NCBI GenBank assembly: GCA_963383645.1
Contig: OY726564.1
Span: 109,762,540-109,826,539 of the forward strand
Source of the DNA: Muscardinus avellanarius
Lineage: Eukaryota; Chordata; Mammalia; Rodentia; Gliridae
DNA: 64,000 nt
Reading direction: 5' to 3'
The position numbers were made by a program, and so were the translations under genes. This document shows, in pieces, positions 60,935 through 64,000 of the stretch (positions are counted from its first letter, which is position 1; the number at the start of each line of letters is the position of its first letter). The notes beneath the pieces are model-generated. The model was not told where the DNA came from, did no database searches, and saw only the letters and a program-made list of their open reading frames with translations.

Positions 60935-63599
60935 GAAGAAATCAAAATGGGCCTCCAGACCTTCCCTAAAGCTATGCCTCTAGCATAAGGGAATCTAGTT
61001 TGCTGTATGCACATCACATGTTGAGAAATGCTTCCGGCCTGTGTATGAAAGGGCTTGTGAAGGAGGTATGTGGTGGTACCTACAAGCAGGGCAGGTTCCA
61101 CACTACTCATTGATACCCCAGGTTCCACACTGATAAACTACTTGTTCTCTGATGAGGTCCCCTCAGGACTCCGTCTCACACTTCATAGCACGCGGTGGAG
61201 GGGGAGGTTTCTCATTTAGCAGCTCAGGGAGCTCCTGGGGTATTTCAGGATGCTGCCCAAGGCCTCCAGGATGAGGAAGTGCATAAAAGTGAGAAACATC
61301 AGAAGAACGTGTTTGGATCCACATGTTTGTGAATAAGGAAGAGATTCAAATGTGGTCCTCATTCAAAAGGAGGCTTCTCTCTCCTCTGTGCCCGTGGGCC
61401 TCTCCTAATGTGGCTTGCCGAAGACTAAATAAATAAATGAAAAGACAACCAGAGGGGACGTTTTCATTTTTCATGGTTCAGAGGCAATGAAATGTAACAT
61501 TTCTAGAAGTGCAGAGGGAACTGGTTCCTACCTGGCTACTTTTCTCTCCAGCTGTTGTTTTTAACCCATTTTGGTGGCTAAGAGGTACCGGTGAGGCCAA
61601 GAGCTTATATTTCCTTTGATAGAAGCAAAGAGACTGATCTTGTTTTTAAATACCAGAAGAACAAAAGGATCGATTACAGAAGAGATGTTTGATCAAATTT
61701 TCCCCATCTTCTCTCTCCAGTTCTGGCAGTATTTTAACTTTCTCAAAAGGTACAGAGTGAACCATGTATCATGTTGCATTCTGTGTTATTATAGGTCATA
61801 AACCTTATAAGCCTACAAGCACGGAGGGCTTTAAAGCTAAAGAGATATTCAGAAGCGTCTAGATCAGCATTTGCAAGGAAGGTTTTTGTTTTGTTTTGTT
61901 TTTTATGAAAAATCAGAGTTCTATTCAGCCATGAGTTCCTTCTTCAAACATGTTTGGAAAGACTCCCCTCTCAGCAATTTACATCACCTTAGCATTAGAA
62001 AAGGATCCAAGAAGCCTGCAGCAAAGAAATCCCATTCACTTTATTTAAACCAGCAATTCCCCAACCTATTTAACTAGAGAATCTTTTTTTATATACATAA
62101 CATCTATTTCCATCTGGCAGATTATTAAAGAACACACTGGAAAATACCAATTTATGTGTTTTCCTGTGCATCCTCCAAATGCCAGCTGAGAACTCCATAC
62201 TTCATGGGCCTTTTATTTGCAGGTTGTGTGGGAATAAACAAAGGCCAACCTAATAGAACAGGCAAAGACTATTTGTTCTGAACTGTCTAAACAGTTACCA
62301 TCACTTGTGTTTTGGCTGAGACCCAAAGACAGGCAGAGGAGTGGGGGCTGAGTGAAGGTTTCGGTTTGATTGGAGGCTGTTGGCAGGAGGGGCTGTAGGT
62401 GAGCTAATTGGAAGTGGGCATTCTATGCCCTTGATTAGGGTTTGTTATGGTTAGACCTATTAACTGAGAACAAACATTTGAGAAGCTATGGGTTATTTGC
62501 AAAGTCCTGGATGTTTGGGTCCAGTTGCTACAGGAGCCATTGTTTGACTTCTTGGGTTGTTTACTGGACTTGTTCTCTGACTTGGTGTCCGTTTGACTTG
62601 TAGGTTGTAAACTGGCTTCCAGGATGGGTTATCATAGAGAATGGGGTGGTTTCCTGAGTTGATGGCTGCAGATTGTGGGTCAGAGGTCTTGCTTTGGGGA
62701 ATGTGTGGCTCTTGTCCATTTGTGTATTCAACCAGTAAGAAAAAGAAGAAAGTGCAGAGACCGACTAAGGAGGAAGAGGGTGCTACTGACCACAGTCACA
62801 GACCTTTACTGGGCTGTAGTCCTTAACTCCATTTCATGCTTTAGAACTATGGACTCTGGGATTTCTTCAAGTTCACTCAGAAGGTACAGACTCTGGGCTT
62901 TAGAACTTTGAGTCCAGATACACTCCTAACATTTTAAATAAAATAACAAAAGAAAACAAGTTTTCCTTCCTTCTTTTCTTCCTAGACTGCACAGTCTTTT
63001 TTTTTTTTATCAAGTATAGGTAGAAAAACAAATAAAATTCTTTCTCAAGAAAACACAGTCAGAGAGATTTTGTTTAGAAAAAAAAAAAAGCCAGTCGGCA
63101 GAAATGTGTCTCAAAATGATAATAAAATAAAAAAACTAAAGCTGACTGCAAGTCAAGGGCATGCTGAGAAAGAATCATATGAGTCAGCTAGAAAATATAT
63201 ACTTTACCCCTTCCTTTTTAACTAATGGAAATATTATCTGTAAGCAGGCACAGAAAGACATTTCCCCAGCATTAACTGTTATATAACTGTTTCCCTGAAC
63301 CTGGTGGAGTATAAGTGCATCCAGTAGAATTGTCCTTTAGCACTTAAGTGACCTAAGCAATGGGGTTTAGTTGTCTGGTTCATCCAGGGTAGGTGTGGGA
63401 CTCTGTCGTCCCTCCCTGACCCCTGTGCCTCTCCCTCCATTTTTTTCTTCCCTTTGTTGCTCTGGCCTGAAGACTAGGAAGGTATAATAAAAACATCAGT
63501 TAAGAGATGCCAAGTTTACACTGTTAGGAGTGATGAGAGAGGTGAAGAGGAGGAAGAGAAGGAAAAGGAGGAGGAGATCGTCATTGTGGGCCCTCACAT

Positions 63600-63760
63600 A
63601 CACATGCTGTCATATCTTTTCTTCAAGGATAATTATGCCTTAGTTCCATGTTGTTCACACATCCTACCCACAAAGTAAATAGGATGAACACCATCATCCC
63701 TACTTTTGAGGTATACAAACAGAAACAAATCATACAGCTGGTGGGAACTGTTGGTTTGAA
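63600..63760 (+). mobile_element. MIR-like relic
   Basis: gaggtatacaaacagaaaca and aatcatacagctggtgggaa weakly match the MIR core. Confidence 0.4.
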
Positions 63761-63770
63761 TAGGAAGAAA

Positions 63771-63793
63771 GGGCTCAGCTCAGCTCAGCTCAA
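63771..63793. repeat. (CTCAG)n short tandem repeat
   Basis: About four units of CTCAG. Confidence 0.9.
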
Positions 63794-63985
63794 GCTTTCA
63801 TTTTATAGGTGAAATCTTGGGACCAAAATACACCCTAGCCAGAGTAAGGATGCTGGAGTTAGGAGAACGTTGTGGTAGAGTACATCTACTCACTGCGGCC
63901 ACAGGTAGCCTGAGAAGTCTGGCCTGCGGGTTTCTTGACCATTTCTTTTTCCACTCTGAAACAATTCAATTAAAGGGAGCTTTTA

Positions 63986-64000
63986 GCTGGGCGTGGTAGC
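63986..64000 (+). mobile_element. B1-ID SINE, first bases only
   Basis: agctgggcgtggtagc is the usual B1 start; the element runs off the window. Confidence 0.65.

Overview
The window reads as intronic DNA of a mammalian nuclear genome. Six short exons carry canonical AG/GT borders and lie in very long non-coding stretches full of retroposons and microsatellites. The many SINEs are B1-ID dimers: a 7SL-derived B1 half with the motif CCCAGTACTTGGGAGGCTGAG, then a tRNA-like ID half with the motif CAGAGGTAGAATGCCCCTGG. To my knowledge this dimer type is characteristic of squirrel-related rodents (Sciuridae), so a ground squirrel, marmot or tree squirrel is the likely source. That is inference from repeats; I could not run a species search.

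The only protein-coding gene I can support is ASTN1 (astrotactin-1), on the + strand. Six consecutive internal exons (37751-37825, 44248-44385, 44901-45051, 53660-53826, 57545-57739, 59361-59488) join with compatible phases into 284 complete codons without a stop. They encode the stretch before EGF-like repeat 2, EGF-like repeats 2 and 3, and the segment leading into the MACPF domain. The start of the gene must lie upstream of position 1 and the rest downstream of 64000. ASTN1 is a neuronal membrane protein that mediates neuron-glia adhesion during glia-guided migration.

Layout: 1-37750 is upstream intron with MaLR LTR remnants (0.6-3.3 kb and 16.4 kb), hAT fossils (9.1 kb, 9.4 kb, 14.9 kb, 24.7 kb), a rearranged antisense L1 with an ORF1 relic (17.6-20.4 kb), an unusual antisense composite retroposon (29.8-31.7 kb), a 5'-inverted L1 (35.6-36.1 kb) and many SINEs. 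From 37.8 to 59.5 kb the exons alternate with introns carrying MIR, L2-like, SINE and LTR relics and a very long CTC/CTT tract at 54.8 kb. From 59.5 to 64 kb lies further intron with MIR relics.

The most unusual object is at 29774-31657. A perfect 18-base duplication flanks an insertion that reads on the minus strand as eight GC-rich ~69-base tandem units, a unique middle, a second array of ~99-base units, an L1-type 3' UTR, AATAAA and an A-rich tail. The layout recalls SVA-type composite retroposons and may represent a non-autonomous L1-mobilised family. An internally deleted L1 with a repeat-bearing 5' UTR is the main alternative.
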